A stretch of DNA of 55,853 nt, taken from Flavobacteriales bacterium UBA952 (lineage in GTDB: Bacteria; Bacteroidota; Bacteroidia; Flavobacteriales_D; Crocinitomicaceae). Both the position numbers and the translations under genes were made by a program. The DNA is taken from assembly GCA_905182495.1 (NCBI GenBank), contig CAJJBU010000015.1:1-55853 (forward strand), written 5' to 3'. The notes under the pieces are model-generated. The model was not told where the DNA came from, made no database searches, and was given only the letters and a program-made list of their open reading frames with translations. This document shows positions 8,768-20,900 of this stretch, in pieces (the stretch's first letter is position 1; each line of letters starts with the position of its first letter).

Positions 8768-10060
8768 TTACTTATAATTCAAGGCAAAAACCATTACGGA
8801 ATTACCTCCTTTATTACTTTTCCCTTGAGAGGTCACTATCAATTCAGAATCATCCGCAGAAATTGCCATACCCACAGGATAGGAATCGGCAGAGATCTTA
8901 GCTACGACCTTCATGTCTGAGGTTCTTACGGCAACAATCTTAGAAACACTATTTGCCGCTGCAAACAAATACTTACCATCTGAAGTCAAAACAATTGTAC
9001 GTGCACCTGTGCCCACATAAACATTTTCAAAGGCACTATAATTGACTTTCTTTTCCTTGCTATCCAAACGTGACTTTACGAGTTCTCGCCAATTACATCG
9101 CTGTACATAGCCTGGTCGATTACAGCTGATGTAGAGGTATTCATCTTTGATTACAAGGTGTCTAACATTAGACATCATACCGAATATTGTACCTAAATAA
9201 TCGTAGGTCTTTGCATCAAAAATAGCGATGCCCCCCCCACCCATTCTTCCGATCATAAGAAATTGACCGTCAGGTGTATAGGTAGTTCCTCTTAAACAAA
9301 ATCCACAGCTAGCATCTCGGTTCACATGAGAGGAAGAAAACTCCGTAGACATTTTATAGTCTACAACGGAATGTTTGACAAATTTGAAATCAAAAGGATC
9401 TTCTGAATCAATATCAATTATGGCCACAGTATTATCGCCCCAATGGGTTACTGCTATTCTTTTATTGTCTGGAGAACAAGCAATCATTTTAGGCAAAGGC
9501 CCCGTAGGCATCACACGGACAATTACATCCCGTTCTGTATCAATGATGGCGACTGCTGAAGGAGATTGTGCAATTGGGTCAAAGTCTCTTCTATAATAGG
9601 TCACCCATAAATATTTGCCATGATGCGAAAAGCAAGACTCTACAGGTTTACCCAAGAAAACATTCTTTTGAGTACGCTTTTGTTTGTAGGGATAATTGTA
9701 AATCGTGGTTTCCCCACCCTTAAACAAGCTATCGTTTGCTGTGGTGAATTCATGAATTAGTGTTTTTATAAGCGTCTTTGAATCTGAGCCATAGATGGAG
9801 GTTGTGTACCCCTCTAAAGACTGAACATAAAACTTGCTACCATCTTTTGAATACTTAACGGACTTAGGTGAATTAATGGATGTGTCGTAATGATCAAACT
9901 TCTGCTTTGGATTCCAATTGTAGCTCTGAAATCGATGCGCGAGTTTCATCACGACTTCTCCCGTGGTATCTGATGACTTTCCGATCTTAATTCGCGTGAT
10001 TTGTGCATTTACACAAAGCGTTTGAAGAATTAAAACAACAACTAAAATTCCTTTATTCAT
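8768..10060 (-). CDS. YncE-like periplasmic beta-propeller protein
   Basis: A 430-residue exported protein (signal peptide MNKGILVVVLILQTLCVNAQ) with YncE/YVTN-type propeller repeats: 'SPDNKRIAVTHWGDNTVAIIDID', 'TPDGQFLMIGRMGGGGIAIFD', 'TSDGKYLFAAANSVSKIVAV', 'SADDSELIVTSQGKSNKGGNSVMVF'. A Cys pair sits at 'DASCGFCLRGTTYTP', which is unusual within such propellers and may be redox-active or metal-binding. It lacks a T9SS tag and so is likely periplasmic. It sits between a lipoprotein (5-base gap) and the thioredoxin-like gene (4-base gap), implying one transcript and a shared process. Confidence 0.85.
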   Translation of the reverse strand: MNKGILVVVLILQTLCVNAQITRIKIGKSSDTTGEVVMKLAHRFQSYNWNPKQKFDHYDTSINSPKSVKYSKDGSKFYVQSLEGYTTSIYGSDSKTLIKTLIHEFTTANDSLFKGGETTIYNYPYKQKRTQKNVFLGKPVESCFSHHGKYLWVTYYRRDFDPIAQSPSAVAIIDTERDVIVRVMPTGPLPKMIACSPDNKRIAVTHWGDNTVAIIDIDSEDPFDFKFVKHSVVDYKMSTEFSSSHVNRDASCGFCLRGTTYTPDGQFLMIGRMGGGGIAIFDAKTYDYLGTIFGMMSNVRHLVIKDEYLYISCNRPGYVQRCNWRELVKSRLDSKEKKVNYSAFENVYVGTGARTIVLTSDGKYLFAAANSVSKIVAVRTSDMKVVAKISADSYPVGMAISADDSELIVTSQGKSNKGGNSVMVFALNYK

Positions 10061-10065
10061 TCTAT

Positions 10066-10665
10066 CTACTTTAAAAATCTTATAAAATATCCATTTCCTG
10101 GATTTGATGACCTGAGCTTCACTTTCCCTGAAAAATGCTCAACACTTAGGCTATTAAATTCTTCGAAATCCCTATTTGGAAAAACCCAAAAGGAATGAAA
10201 GCCTAAATTATAAAAATTACCATTCGCGTTTCTCTCGGTTGTATAAAGCTCCTGAGCTGTACCAATAACCTTGATTTTCGCATGGGTGTTTTTAGGAAAA
10301 ACACGAGAAACCGAATCTGTTAGCCAATGCCTATTTTGGAAGCCCAACCTTTTGATAAAGTATCCATTGTATAAGACGCCTTTTGAATGCATGGGATCAA
10401 TATAGCACCAAGCAGGCTGTTTATTTTTTGAAGCCTCTTGCCATTCATTTTTAGATTGAGCCTGCTGCATTTCAACTCCATCCAAAAGACCATTGTGCGT
10501 TGTCGTCCAATTCTCAAATTGAATCGTGTCAATACTTAAAAAGACGACCTCACGTTGATTTGTTTTTATGGATGGGAATTGGGGACTCGTTTTATGCTCA
10601 TCTTCACCTCCGCAAGAAGTCAAAAGAAACAAAAAGAAAAGAAAAACGAATGCTACAAGTCGCAT
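10066..10665 (-). CDS. Hypothetical lipoprotein
   Basis: A protein of about 199 residues starting [20 protein letters not shown]. The lipobox LTSC places the acylated Cys at about residue 18. I chose this ATG over an upstream in-frame TTG because it gives a compact lipoprotein signal. The mature part is unrecognised: it contains 'QPAWCYIDP', '[14 protein letters not shown]' and '[19 protein letters not shown]', aromatic-rich with no catalytic motif that I can name. It heads the unit with the YncE-like propeller and the thioredoxin-like protein. Its 5' end overlaps the end of the disrupted prfC frame. Confidence 0.8.
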   Translation of the reverse strand: MRLVAFVFLFFLFLLTSCGGEDEHKTSPQFPSIKTNQREVVFLSIDTIQFENWTTTHNGLLDGVEMQQAQSKNEWQEASKNKQPAWCYIDPMHSKGVLYNGYFIKRLGFQNRHWLTDSVSRVFPKNTHAKIKVIGTAQELYTTERNANGNFYNLGFHSFWVFPNRDFEEFNSLSVEHFSGKVKLRSSNPGNGYFIRFLK

Positions 10666-12285
10666 ACACAAATGTAAACATTTGCACCTTTCTATTTGTC
10701 AAGCATGAATTCTGATGTTCTATGTGAAAGGTAAGATCTGGGTAGTCTCGCTCCGCCATCGTTAATAGAAACGTAGTCTCCGCAAGAAACACCAAGTTGT
10801 CATCCTTGTCGCGTGCGAGCAGGTTGTACTTCGCCTTTTTGAAGGTCTCCAATTGCTCCTCATTTTCCGTTGTAATCCAACAGGCCTTAAAATAGTTCCG
10901 CGGTACAAATTGACATTTGGCGCCATATTCGTTAATCAATCGGTAATTGATTACCTCAAACTGAAGCTGACCAACGGTACCAACAATTTTACGGTTACCT
11001 GGCTGCTGAATAAAGAGCTGGGCCACCCCTTCATCAATGAGCTGGCGAATTCCTTTCTCCAATTGCTTAGACTTCATCGGGTCTAGGTTCTCCAACTCTT
11101 GAAATATCTCAGGAGAAAAGCTAGGAATTCCTTTAAACATGATTTTCTCGCCCTCGGTTAAGGTATCTCCAATTTTAAAATTCCCGTATCATACAACCCA
11201 ATTACATCTCCTGGAAAGGCGTTTTCAATGACACTTTTATCCTGCGCCATAAATGAGGTAGGATTTGGGAATTTCATTTTTTTATCTAAACGAATATGTC
11301 TGTAGAACTTTTTGCGTTCAAAAGTTCCCGATCCAACGCGTAAAAAGGCAATCCGATCCCTGTGCTTCGGGATCTAAGTTTGCGTGAATTTTGAAAACGA
11401 AACCACTGAATTTTTCTCGTAGGGATCAATAGCTCTGACATCGGTTACTCTCCCTCTTGGAGAAGGAGATATTTCGCAGAAGGTATCCAAAAGCTCCTTG
11501 ACACCAAAATTGTTTACCGCAGAACCAAAAAATACTGGCGCGACATCTCCAGACAAATAGGTTCTCTATCGAAAGCATCATAAACCCCTTCTACCATTTC
11601 TAATTCTTCACGTAATTCCTCTGCTGGCTCCTCACCAATAATATCATCTAATTCCTTAGCATGAATGTCTTCTACTGCGATATACATCTTCTGCGATCTT
11701 TGTTTTATTTGCAGAAAAAAGGTTCAAGCCTTTTTGATGGATATTGTAGACGCCTTGAAAACGATCTCCCATACCAATAGGCCAGGTAAGGGGACAGACC
11801 TTGATGTCCAAAGACTGTTCAAGCTCATCCAATAAATCAAATGACTCTTTACCTTCACGGTCCATCTTATTAATGAAAATAATAACCGGGGTCTTCCGCA
11901 TTCGGCAGACCTCCATCAACTTTTTGGTTTGTCGCCTCGACTCCATTTGCACAATCAATTACATTATTAACCTATCCACTGCGGTAAGTGTTCTGAAAGG
12001 TATCTTCAGCAAAATCTTTGTGCCCGGAGTGTCCAGAATATTAATCTGCTTATTCTTTATAGCCAAAAGCCATTACGGACGTAGCGACAGAGATTCCTCT
12101 CTGTTTTTCAATTTCCATAAATCGGAAGTCGCTGTCTTTTTAATCTTATTGTTTTTAACGGCTCCAGCAGATTGAATCGCACCACCAAAAAGCAATAGCT
12201 TTTCTGTGAGGGTTGTTTTACCCGCATCAGGATGGGAGATTATCCCAAAAGTTCTTCTTTTCTGTATGGCCTCGTTAAAATTCAT
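10604..12285 (-). pseudogene. prfC: Peptide chain release factor 3 (prfC), multiply frameshifted
   Basis: The translated pieces join into RF3, the GTPase that recycles RF1/RF2 from ribosomes. Piece 1 (from 12285) has the N-terminus with the P-loop [15 protein letters not shown]. After one lost T at about 12120 the next frame gives [18 protein letters not shown] (switch I/G2). Further pieces hold '[23 protein letters not shown]' (NKMD, G4), 'VAPVFFGSAVNNFGVKELLD' (SA.N, G5) and the C-terminal domain '[21 protein letters not shown]'. At least four frame changes occur within 1.5 kb. The true stop is probably near 10700; the last piece stays open to 10604 only by running into the lipoprotein gene. 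Residues between shifts are well conserved, so error in the sequence is more likely than decay. Confidence 0.85.
10669..10684. promoter_or_regulatory. Perfect inverted repeat ahead of the lipoprotein gene
   Basis: CAAATG-TAAA-CATTTG, six-base arms and a four-base loop, lies 3 bases upstream of the lipoprotein ATG (minus strand). It contains TACATTTG, which fits the Bacteroidota -7 box on the minus strand but is too close to the ATG for a usual leader. It could be an operator or a small leader hairpin. Confidence 0.35.
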
Positions 12286-12288
12286 GGC

Positions 12289-12314
12289 AAAAAAAAGGGC
12301 CTAAAAGCCCCTTT
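12289..12314 (-). terminator. Rho-independent terminator after ndk
   Basis: Read on the minus strand, AAAGGGGC TTTTA GGCCC TTTTTTTT forms a stem of about seven pairs followed by eight T. It lies 17 bases after the ndk stop, and its T tract ends 3 bases before the prfC ATG, so it would separate ndk from prfC or attenuate read-through into it. Confidence 0.6.
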
Positions 12315-12331
12315 ATTAATTTTTTAAATGT

Positions 12332-12754
12332 TTAGTGCACTTCTGAAGCAGAAAAATGAAATTCTCCTTCAATCGCTGCGTTCTCATCTGAATCAGAACC
12401 ATGAACGGCATTTCTACCTTTATTCTCAGCATATGCCTTTCTAATTGTTCCGTCAGCTGCATCTGCAGGATCCGTTGCGCCAATCAAAGCTCTGAAATCT
12501 GCTACCGCATTCTCTTTTTCTAAGAATTGCCGCCACAATTGGTCCTGAAGTCATGTAAGTCACTAGCTCTCCATAGAAAGGTCTTTCTGCATGTACTTCG
12601 TAAAATTCTTTTGCCTGTGCTTCAGTTACAGCTGTGTATACTTCATCGCTTTAATAGAAAACCCAGCTTCAGTAATCATATTTATAATATTGCCAATGTG
12701 TCCATTTTCGACAGCATCTGGCTTAATCATTGTAAAAGTTCTGTTCGTTGCCAT
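12332..12754 (-). pseudogene. ndk: Nucleoside diphosphate kinase (ndk), frameshifted
   Basis: Encodes the NDP kinase that equilibrates nucleoside di- and triphosphates. The start [21 protein letters not shown] is canonical. A frame change follows '[10 protein letters not shown]', and a second is visible at '...GPIVAAIL', where one extra T turns LEKENAV out of frame. The last part, with '[23 protein letters not shown]' and '[13 protein letters not shown]', contains the catalytic His (NAVHGSDS). Total length matches the usual 139-140 residues once the indels are corrected. As ndk is almost always retained, sequencing error is the better explanation. A -7-like TATCTTTG lies at 12772-12779 on the minus strand. 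Confidence 0.88.
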
Positions 12755-12845
12755 GTATTTAATTTTGGGTGCAAAGATATGAATTTGGAAGAAATCTATG
12801 CCTATTCTGCATCATTATTAAGTAAGACTCGTTTTTATTACCGCT

Positions 12846-12881
12846 ATTTTTAGTTTCTTTTGTTGAAAATAAACTAAAAAT
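12846..12881. promoter_or_regulatory. 11-bp perfect inverted repeat running into a start codon
   Basis: ATTTTTAGTTT (12846-12856) and AAACTAAAAAT (12871-12881) are exact reverse complements separated by 14 bases. The right arm includes the first two bases of the ATG at 12880. As RNA this would bury the translation start in a hairpin; as DNA it could be an operator. Confidence 0.5.
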
Positions 12882-13401
12882 GAAAAAGGCTACCTGGCTC
12901 CTCTCCCGACTTTTCTTCCTGATAATATTGAGCACTTTTTATGCCATTGGGTCTAAAATAAATCCGATCCCCGCGCTAAATACAATCCTTTGGTTTACGC
13001 TAATTTATTGCGTTATATCTTCGGTTAAAGAGATCGGTAATTCTTCAAAAACACAAGCCCCTTTCATTATTGGAATTGCGATTATACTATGCTACGTCAT
13101 CACGGCTATTCAAAACGCGCATTATATTGCCTCTTATAATGAGTTATATCTAACGGGAATCAATTCGGTTTTTCCTGAAACGTGGCTCGAAGACAGTTTA
13201 ACATCAATTCTTCATCCTTCGGTATGGTATCAAAAATTAAAATTCACAATGGGATTCGAACATCTCGTTATTCATTTAGGTAGCCACTATAAAATTGACT
13301 TCGGAGTTTTAGGCACAAATTTGATTCGTTTCGCAGAATACTTAGGCTTCTTTATTACCCCTTTTTTATACCGTTATGATATCTGTAAAACAACTATATA
13401 A
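12880..13401 (+). CDS. Hypothetical membrane protein
   Basis: A 173-residue protein with three or four hydrophobic segments (about residues 7-24, 33-50, 60-78 and a shorter one near the C-terminus). No family was recognised. Tokens such as 'IQNAHYIASYNELYLTGINSVFPETWLEDSLTSILHPSVWYQKL' form a loop between segments 3 and 4. The frame is intact even though the sequence on both sides is full of indels. An inverted repeat covers its start. Confidence 0.55.
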   Translation: MKKATWLLSRLFFLIILSTFYAIGSKINPIPALNTILWFTLIYCVISSVKEIGNSSKTQAPFIIGIAIILCYVITAIQNAHYIASYNELYLTGINSVFPETWLEDSLTSILHPSVWYQKLKFTMGFEHLVIHLGSHYKIDFGVLGTNLIRFAEYLGFFITPFLYRYDICKTTI

Positions 13402-13526
13402 ATCAAAAAAAACAGACTAATTAACAAAAACAAGCTACAGGAAGCTATAAATTGTTAATAACATAGATATCTAATAATTTATAAAGTCTATCATATTCCC
13501 GATTTTTGAAGTCTAAACTTTCTTCA

Positions 13527-16500
13527 ATGCTCCAGTATTTCATTCCCTCAAAACTATTTCTTTTAATGTATTAGTTTTTTCTTTTCAGTCAAATCATTAT
13601 GGTCAAACTACAATTTAATAATTTCTGAATATTCCGAAGGAACGCTCAAACAACAATACATTGACATACAACGGTACAGGTGCCAGATGTGACTTTCAAA
13701 CTATCAATTTGGAGAATTTCCAATGGTGGTTAACTTGGACAGAATGCACACCTTCAATTGAGCTGGTACTCTAAATGACGGGGATGTATATGTGATTTAC
13801 AACAGTAGATTCAGACCAAGCAATCATTGCCTCAGGAGACCTCTGGGTGATCTGCATGGAATGGAGATGACGCTCGTATGGACTTGCACAAAACTATTTC
13901 AGGCAACCATGACATTAATCGATGCTGTTGGAAGACGGTCTGATCCAGGCAGGATGGAGATTGCTGGAGTCATCAAACGCAACTACAGAAAACACAATCG
14001 TTCGGAAACCTGTCTATCTGTAACTCCCAACCCCAACTGGATCTAGCTTCTGCAGGAACCAATACACGTAGATTCACGAATGGACGTTCTATGTCGAGGA
14101 CACATGGTCTTACATCGGCATCATTCATTCAGCTGCAGTGGTATCTTCAGCTAACAACACCCTCCGCGCCCACTATTTCGAGTATTGAAAACGGCGAAGG
14201 TCAAGTGACAGTCAATTTTACGGCTGGAGCCGATGGAGGCGCATCAATAAGCGACTTTGAATATTCTATTGATGGAGGTTCAAATTTTACCTCAATGGGC
14301 ATTACCAGTAGCCCATATATAATAACAGGTTTAACAAATGGCACCGACTACAACATTCAAATACGCGCTGTAAATTCGGAAGGAGCCGGTTCAGCTTCAG
14401 TTACATCAATAGGTTCTCCTTATCTAAACGAATATTCACTCTCTAGTTTTAATTCTTCGGTCACTGAAACATTTAATAACTTAGCAAGTTCGGGTACCTC
14501 TACCACATTACCTACAGGTATATATCTTGATGAATCTGGAAGCAACGCTAATACAAGTTACTCCACAAGCACAGGAACATCTACAGGAGGAAACACATAC
14601 AGTTTTGGTTCAGATAGCGATAGAGCGCTTGGTGGTGTTGCAAGTGGAAGCTTGCAGACATCTTTCGGAGCCAAAATCAGAAATGAAACGGGTACGACTT
14701 TAAATTCAGTGGTAATATCTTATACCGGTGAGTCTTGGCGTATTGGTTCGGCAAACAGATTAGATCAATTAGACTTTCAATATAGCACTGATGCCACCAG
14801 TTTGGATGATGGCACATGGACGGATTTCAACGATTTGGACTATGTAAATACAGGACAAGCAACAGGTAGCGGAAGTATTCAACACACTGCGAGTTTAGCC
14901 GACACACTGACAAGTCTTGGAGTAACAAACAATGGATTGTTATGGATAAGATGGAATGACCTCAACGCTTCTGGTGCAGATGACGGGATGGCTGTCGATG
15001 ATTTGAGCATCACTGCTATTTGTAAAGCAGGTTCAATTGCCACTTCCCATGAGAATATCTTAATCGGAAATGATATCACTTGGACGTATACAGGAACAGA
15101 CTTCACCTGTTATGAATACCATTGGGGAGACAATTTATGGAATACACCTTTTTTAACAAACGAGACAGACTCATGGGGATTAAATCAGGGAGGTAGCCAA
15201 GCTATTTTATATATCAGAGCTAAAGCTAGTTGTGCTTCTGAAGTGTCATATTCGAATATTGTTTCTACGTTCTGGACGAACTGCTATACCGAGCCTATTA
15301 CTGCTACGGTTGATGGTTCTAGTATTCTATCTGGCGGGGAATTCACTATTAATTCAACGGTAATATGGACATGGCCAACTGTAGGAAGTGGTGATGGTGC
15401 TGGCCATAAATTGGGCTATTATTGGGATTCTGACCCCGCAGACCCTTCAAATTACAATTGGGTATGGGGTGGAGATGATGCAATGGGCGGGCCTCAATCG
15501 TGGAGTGACAATGCTGGGAGCAATTTCTCATCTGTAGATAAGCTATTATATGTTAAAAGCAGATCGACCGGTATAAGTTCGTGCACCAATTATTCTCAAC
15601 CTTTTGTCATTACCCTAAAAAAACCAACTATTACAGTATCCCAAATCTCAGGGAGCTTAGCGTCATGTTCTGGTTCTGCCTCATTGAATAGTGAAATGTT
15701 TTCAATTTCTGGCGACTACATATCGAATAACTCTGGAATCACGGTAACTGCCCCTACTGGATTTGAAGTATCCACAGATGATTCTAATTTCTCCGGTAGT
15801 TTGATTCTCTCTACAAGCTCTGGAGCTATTTCTAATACAACGATATACGTTCGTATTACTGCCAGTGCGAGTGGGACTCCGACTGGCGATATCATTTGTA
15901 CCGCTACGCAGGCGACTAATCAGAATATCTCATTAACAGGGACTATATCTGCCCCCCCCTCAATTACATCGCCAAGCTCGAGCACATCTGATGCTGCTAC
16001 TTGTGGTGAAAATACGTATGCAATAGCTATGGCTAATTCAATTAGTGGTTCATGGGCTCAATCACCTGCAGCTGCGACATTAATTGAAACTTCACAAGGT
16101 GCTCAAAACATTACTGTTAATCCATTCACTGGTTTAAATACAAACATTACACTTACATGGACGGAAAACACAGGCGCGTGCAATGGTATTACTGCACAAA
16201 AAACCATTGCCTTCAATCAGCCTACCGCAGTAGGTAGCCCAGACACAGATTGTTATTTATGGGGAGGATTAACAGATATAGATTGGTCAACGGGTAGCAA
16301 TTGGTACAAATGGAATAGCAATATGTGGATGTCTCAAACAGAAGCCCCGAGTTCTTCATTAGCGAAAGTTTATCTGAACGATAAGACAACGGGGAATATA
16401 TGTATCAGCGCGATAAATACACCAACTGCAATAAATGGGACCTATGCGTCGATCAATATAGATTCGAATTCACAAATTGACTTTGGATCAGCTTCATTAA

Positions 16501-17886
16501 CTATTAACGGAGGTATTACAAATGAAGGAACAATTTTAGCTGGAACAACAAGCACAGTAACTTTAACTTCGTCCGTAAATCAAACTTTTTCGGGCGCTGG
16601 AAGTACATCCTTTAACAATTTAATATTAAATAAATCTTCGGGTGATTTGTTTTTAAATTCGCCTATAACCGTTGCAGGCACCTTGACCATGTCCAAAGGA
16701 AATATTGTTAATGGTACGAATGTTCTTACCATAGGGACTTCAAGTTCGAGCCCTGGCGCGATAAGTCACATCTCAGGGTCTGTAACAGGCAAGTTGAGAA
16801 GATATTTTGCAGATGGTTCAAGTTCATCAAAGTTTTTCCCAATTGGTACAGCTTCAAAAATTAGAGATGTTACGGTTGCTTTTCCAACCACCCCTGGAAC
16901 AGACCAATACTTGACAGCCTCATACAATGCGGGGTATGCTCAATTGAGTGGTGCCAACTTGTATGCTGGCCTGCCTTTAACAACGGCTGATGGTCAATTG
17001 ATTCAAAACTACGATGATGAAGGCTATTGGGAAATTAATCCAGGGTCTACTGCCACAGTTGGAGGGAATATTTATTCTTCAGATATCAATTCAACGGCTT
17101 ATAATGTCACCATTCACATGAATGGCTTGACAGGAGCTGATGGCGTTACAAGTATGGACCGAGATAAAGTTCGTTTGATTAAGAGTGCTGGTCCTGGTCA
17201 CACATCTTGGGAAGCATTGACGCATGGTACTATTGGAGGAACAGACGCGAACAATGACTACACGGTTACGGCTTCAGGGTCAGGGTTTAGTTTCTTCGGA
17301 GCGGGAACTGAAGATGGCAATGCATTACCTGTCGAGTTGGTTTCCTTTAATGCAAACTGTAATGATGGTGTTGTTGATCTATTATGGGAGACTGCATCGG
17401 AGAACAATAGTGAAGATTTCGAAGTTGAGTATTCTAGAGATGGCGTCATATGGAATACAATCCATACAGAACCAGCGGCAGGATTTAGCACAGAATTAAT
17501 TAGTTATTCTTATACGCACAATGCACGCTTTAGGAGGTGACAACTACTACCGCCTAACTCAAAATGATGTGGACGGTGCTTCAGTGACCTATGATAATTT
17601 GATTATCAATGCAAATTGCCAATCCGCTGCGACAGGTTACTTCTCCGTATTCCCGAACCCTAGTTCAGATGTATTTAATGTGCTGATTCAAAATACAGAC
17701 AAAGAGAATTCTGGAGACTTCAAAATCATGGATACGAAGGGAAACATTGTACTAACGAAGTCCTTCATTCTATTTAAAGGCATAAACATCCAAACCATTC
17801 AACATCGTCTCTTACCAGGTATCTATTACTTGATGATCGATAGCCTTAGTCATCCAAATGAAGTGATAAAAATTTCAATTCAGTAA
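13527..17886 (+). pseudogene. Large T9SS exoprotein with lamin-tail and FN3 domains, frameshifted
   Basis: Reading across frames gives one exoprotein of about 1450 residues. It starts MLQYFIPSKLFLLMY-FFLFSQ (signal peptide). Then comes a lamin-tail domain whose hallmarks appear in alternating frames: ISEYSEG, YNGTGA, LNDGDVYVIYNS, MTLIDAVG, ENTIVRKP, EWTFYVEDTW. The long intact frame from about 14091 holds an FN3 domain (SAPTISSIENGEG..), Ig-like and Cys-containing modules, 'LWGGLTDIDWSTGSNWYKW', a repeated 'GKLRRYF' module and 'LPVELVSFNANC'. A last shift at about 17520 leads into 'LGGDNYYRLTQNDVDG' and a type A sorting domain (FPNPSSDVFNVLI). Indels are densest at 13.6-14.1 kb. The next gene is a paralog over the C-terminal 600 residues. 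Confidence 0.8.
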
Positions 17887-17977
17887 ACTTAACGCAACCT
17901 TAACATCTCAAGTTCTGAATGATGCAACTATACTCTATACTTATGCGTCTCTAGAAAGTAATAAGAGAGTTTAAGTT

Positions 17978-20900
17978 ATGAGTAACCAATCACAAAGAGT
18001 GAATCTAAGGGTTAAACACCTGTTTTTAAGCACCTTGCTTATGGTTTTTTGTTCTTCAGATTTGTTTGGACAATTCTGTAACAATGGAGTAACTACAGAA
18101 TTAATTTCCATAACAACTATTGAGCAACAAACGACAAGCTATTCTAATGGAAGGCGTGTTTTTACATTTGCTGCTATCGAAGGAAACACCTACACCTTTT
18201 CTACATGTAACACAACCACAGGAGATACAAAATTAAGATTGTATGCAACTTCTACGGGAGGCACTGAGTTATCGGTAAGCGATAATGATTGCGGAGCGAA
18301 TGGAAAACAATCAGAAATAATTTGGCTTTGCCCTTCCTCAAGTACATATTCAATTTTATTAACGAAGAAGGATTGTAAGAATCTAAACTTCTCGGCTTCT
18401 ATCGCTTATTCTATGTCTGTTCCTGACCCATGTTCAGGAATAACATTAAACGTAGAAGCTGGATCTAATTTTTCATTGTGCAATGGATCAGCATCTGAGA
18501 TAAATGCAAGCGCATCAATAACATATGATTCACCAAGTTATAGCCATTGCGCTTCTAGTGGGAATTTAGATTTCGTAACCGCAGTTACAAATTTTACTTT
18601 TAACGGGGAAACGACAATCAACAACTCAACAGGAAAAACACAAGCATATACTGACTATAGTTCTACAATAATTGGTGAAGCCATCGCGGGAACGACGTAT
18701 TCAAATGGCCTTTCAATGAAAATTAATTCCGCAGGAAACTGGACCATATTAGGAATTATTTGGATTGACTGGAACAGAAACGACATTTTTGAAAATACGG
18801 AGGGGTATGAAATGGGGTCTACAACAAATTCAACGAATGGCTTAACCACACTTTCACCCATGGCTATAACCGTTCCGGCAAATACTACACCTGGCTATGT
18901 TAAAGTTCGTGTTGCTTGTAAATGGGATAACTATTCTACCCAATGTGAAACCAATTTTGACGGAGAGGCAGAAGATTATGCCATACTAGTGACAACGCCA
19001 TTAATCTATAGTTGGAGTCCAGCAACAGAAATTAGCAATGGGAATATTTTGAATCCAAATTGCAGCGCAACAGGCAACAGATCTTATGCCTTAACAGTAA
19101 GTACAGCAAATGGATGTGATCTTTCTGACAATGTCAGTGTCTCTGTTGAAAACCCGCCTGTAATCACCACTTCAACCAATGTAACTGGAAGTGAAACTTG
19201 TGGGGAAATCTCGATTGAGGTAGCCACAGATGCTCAAAGTGGCGCAGGCTCTTGGTCACATACGAATGGCTTTGGTCTTTTTGGATTTCCTACGGATGCG
19301 ACGACAACATTCACAACCAATACTTTTGATATTGAACAAACTTTAACTTGGACCCAAAGTAATGGTATATGCACAGGAAGTACTGCGATCATAGCAGCAA
19401 AGTTTAACCAACCCAATACTGAAAACATCGATAACCTTGCAGCAAGTACTTCATGGCTATGGGGAGGACTGACTGATGCCGTATTTAATGAATCTACAAA
19501 CTGGTATAAATGGGATGGAGCCAAGTGGTTAGTAGAATCCTCCTCTCTACCTAGCGATCAAGATGCTATTTTTGTTCAGTCGAACAATGAATCAGGACTG
19601 TGTGTGAGCGAGACTTCATTTTTATCAATCGATACAGATATAGAATCACTCAACCTAACTGACGGACTGGCGACAACACAAATAACAGGAGACATTAGTA
19701 TTACTGGTCATATTTCAAACAATGGCCTGCTAAACGCTGTCACTGGAACAATAAGTTTTAATGGTTCGAATGATCAAAGCATCAATGGTACTGGTACTAC
19801 AAGTCTTTACAACGTAGTCTTAAACAAAACATCTGGCAACCTTATTCTCAATTCTCCCATTACCATCATAAATGACTTAAACCTTACATCAGGAAACATT
19901 TTAAACGGTTCAGACATCCTGACTATTGGCATATCAAGTAGCTCTACAGGAAGCATCACCTATAACAGCGGAAGTGTAATCGGAAAGTTAAGAAGGTATT
20001 TCGGAAACGGAAGTGGCTCTGTTTTATTTCCAGTTGGCAACGCTAACAATACAAGAGATATAAGCGTGAATATACAAGGCTCACCCGGGACCAATCAATA
20101 TTTAACAATTCAATACGTTAATGGGTACGCACAAGATGCGTCTGGAAATTTAGTAAACGGCTTGCCGTTAACGACCAGTACAGGTCAATACATTGACAAC
20201 GTTGATGATGAAGGTTATTGGGAAATTTCACCGACAGACGATGATTACACCTCTACAATTAATAGCAAGAATTACGACATTGCTATTCACGCTAAAAATA
20301 TCACCGGGGTTGCAGACTTAAATCAAGTTAGAATGTTAAAAAGCCCAGGATCCAATACACCAAGTGAAAACCATAATATTTGGATGGCTCCAAACCATAT
20401 TAGTTCAACTGGAAGCGTTGATGATTTTATTGTAACAGCTTCAGGAAGTGGTTTTAGCTTTTTCACAATTGGAGGCTCTGGTTCTAACGCATTACCGGTC
20501 GAATTGAGTTACTTTGGAGCAAATTGTATCGATCATCAAACGAATATTACTTGGGAAACGGAATCAGAATATAATAGTTCTCATTTCATTGTGGAAGAAT
20601 CAAGAAATGGTCAAGAATGGGATTTAATAGCCTCAGTGCAGGCCATGGGAATAAGTACAAGCCCCGTCGTTTATTCAATTGACCATGAGGCACTTTCCTC
20701 GGAGATTACATATTATCGATTATCTCAATACGATATAGATGGCGCTTATGAAATATTTGAAGATAAAATAATAGCACTCACCTGTTCCAATATTTCAGAC
20801 CAAGAAATAAACATCTATCCGAACCCAAATACTGGAGATTTCAATGTTATTATTCGAGCTAAAGATTCAGGAGATTATTTTGCAAAACTTGACATCATTA

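Noticed and set aside
10604..12285. Programmed frameshifting in prfC
   Set aside because: Programmed shifts occur once at a slippery site (as in prfB); here at least four occur at unrelated places.
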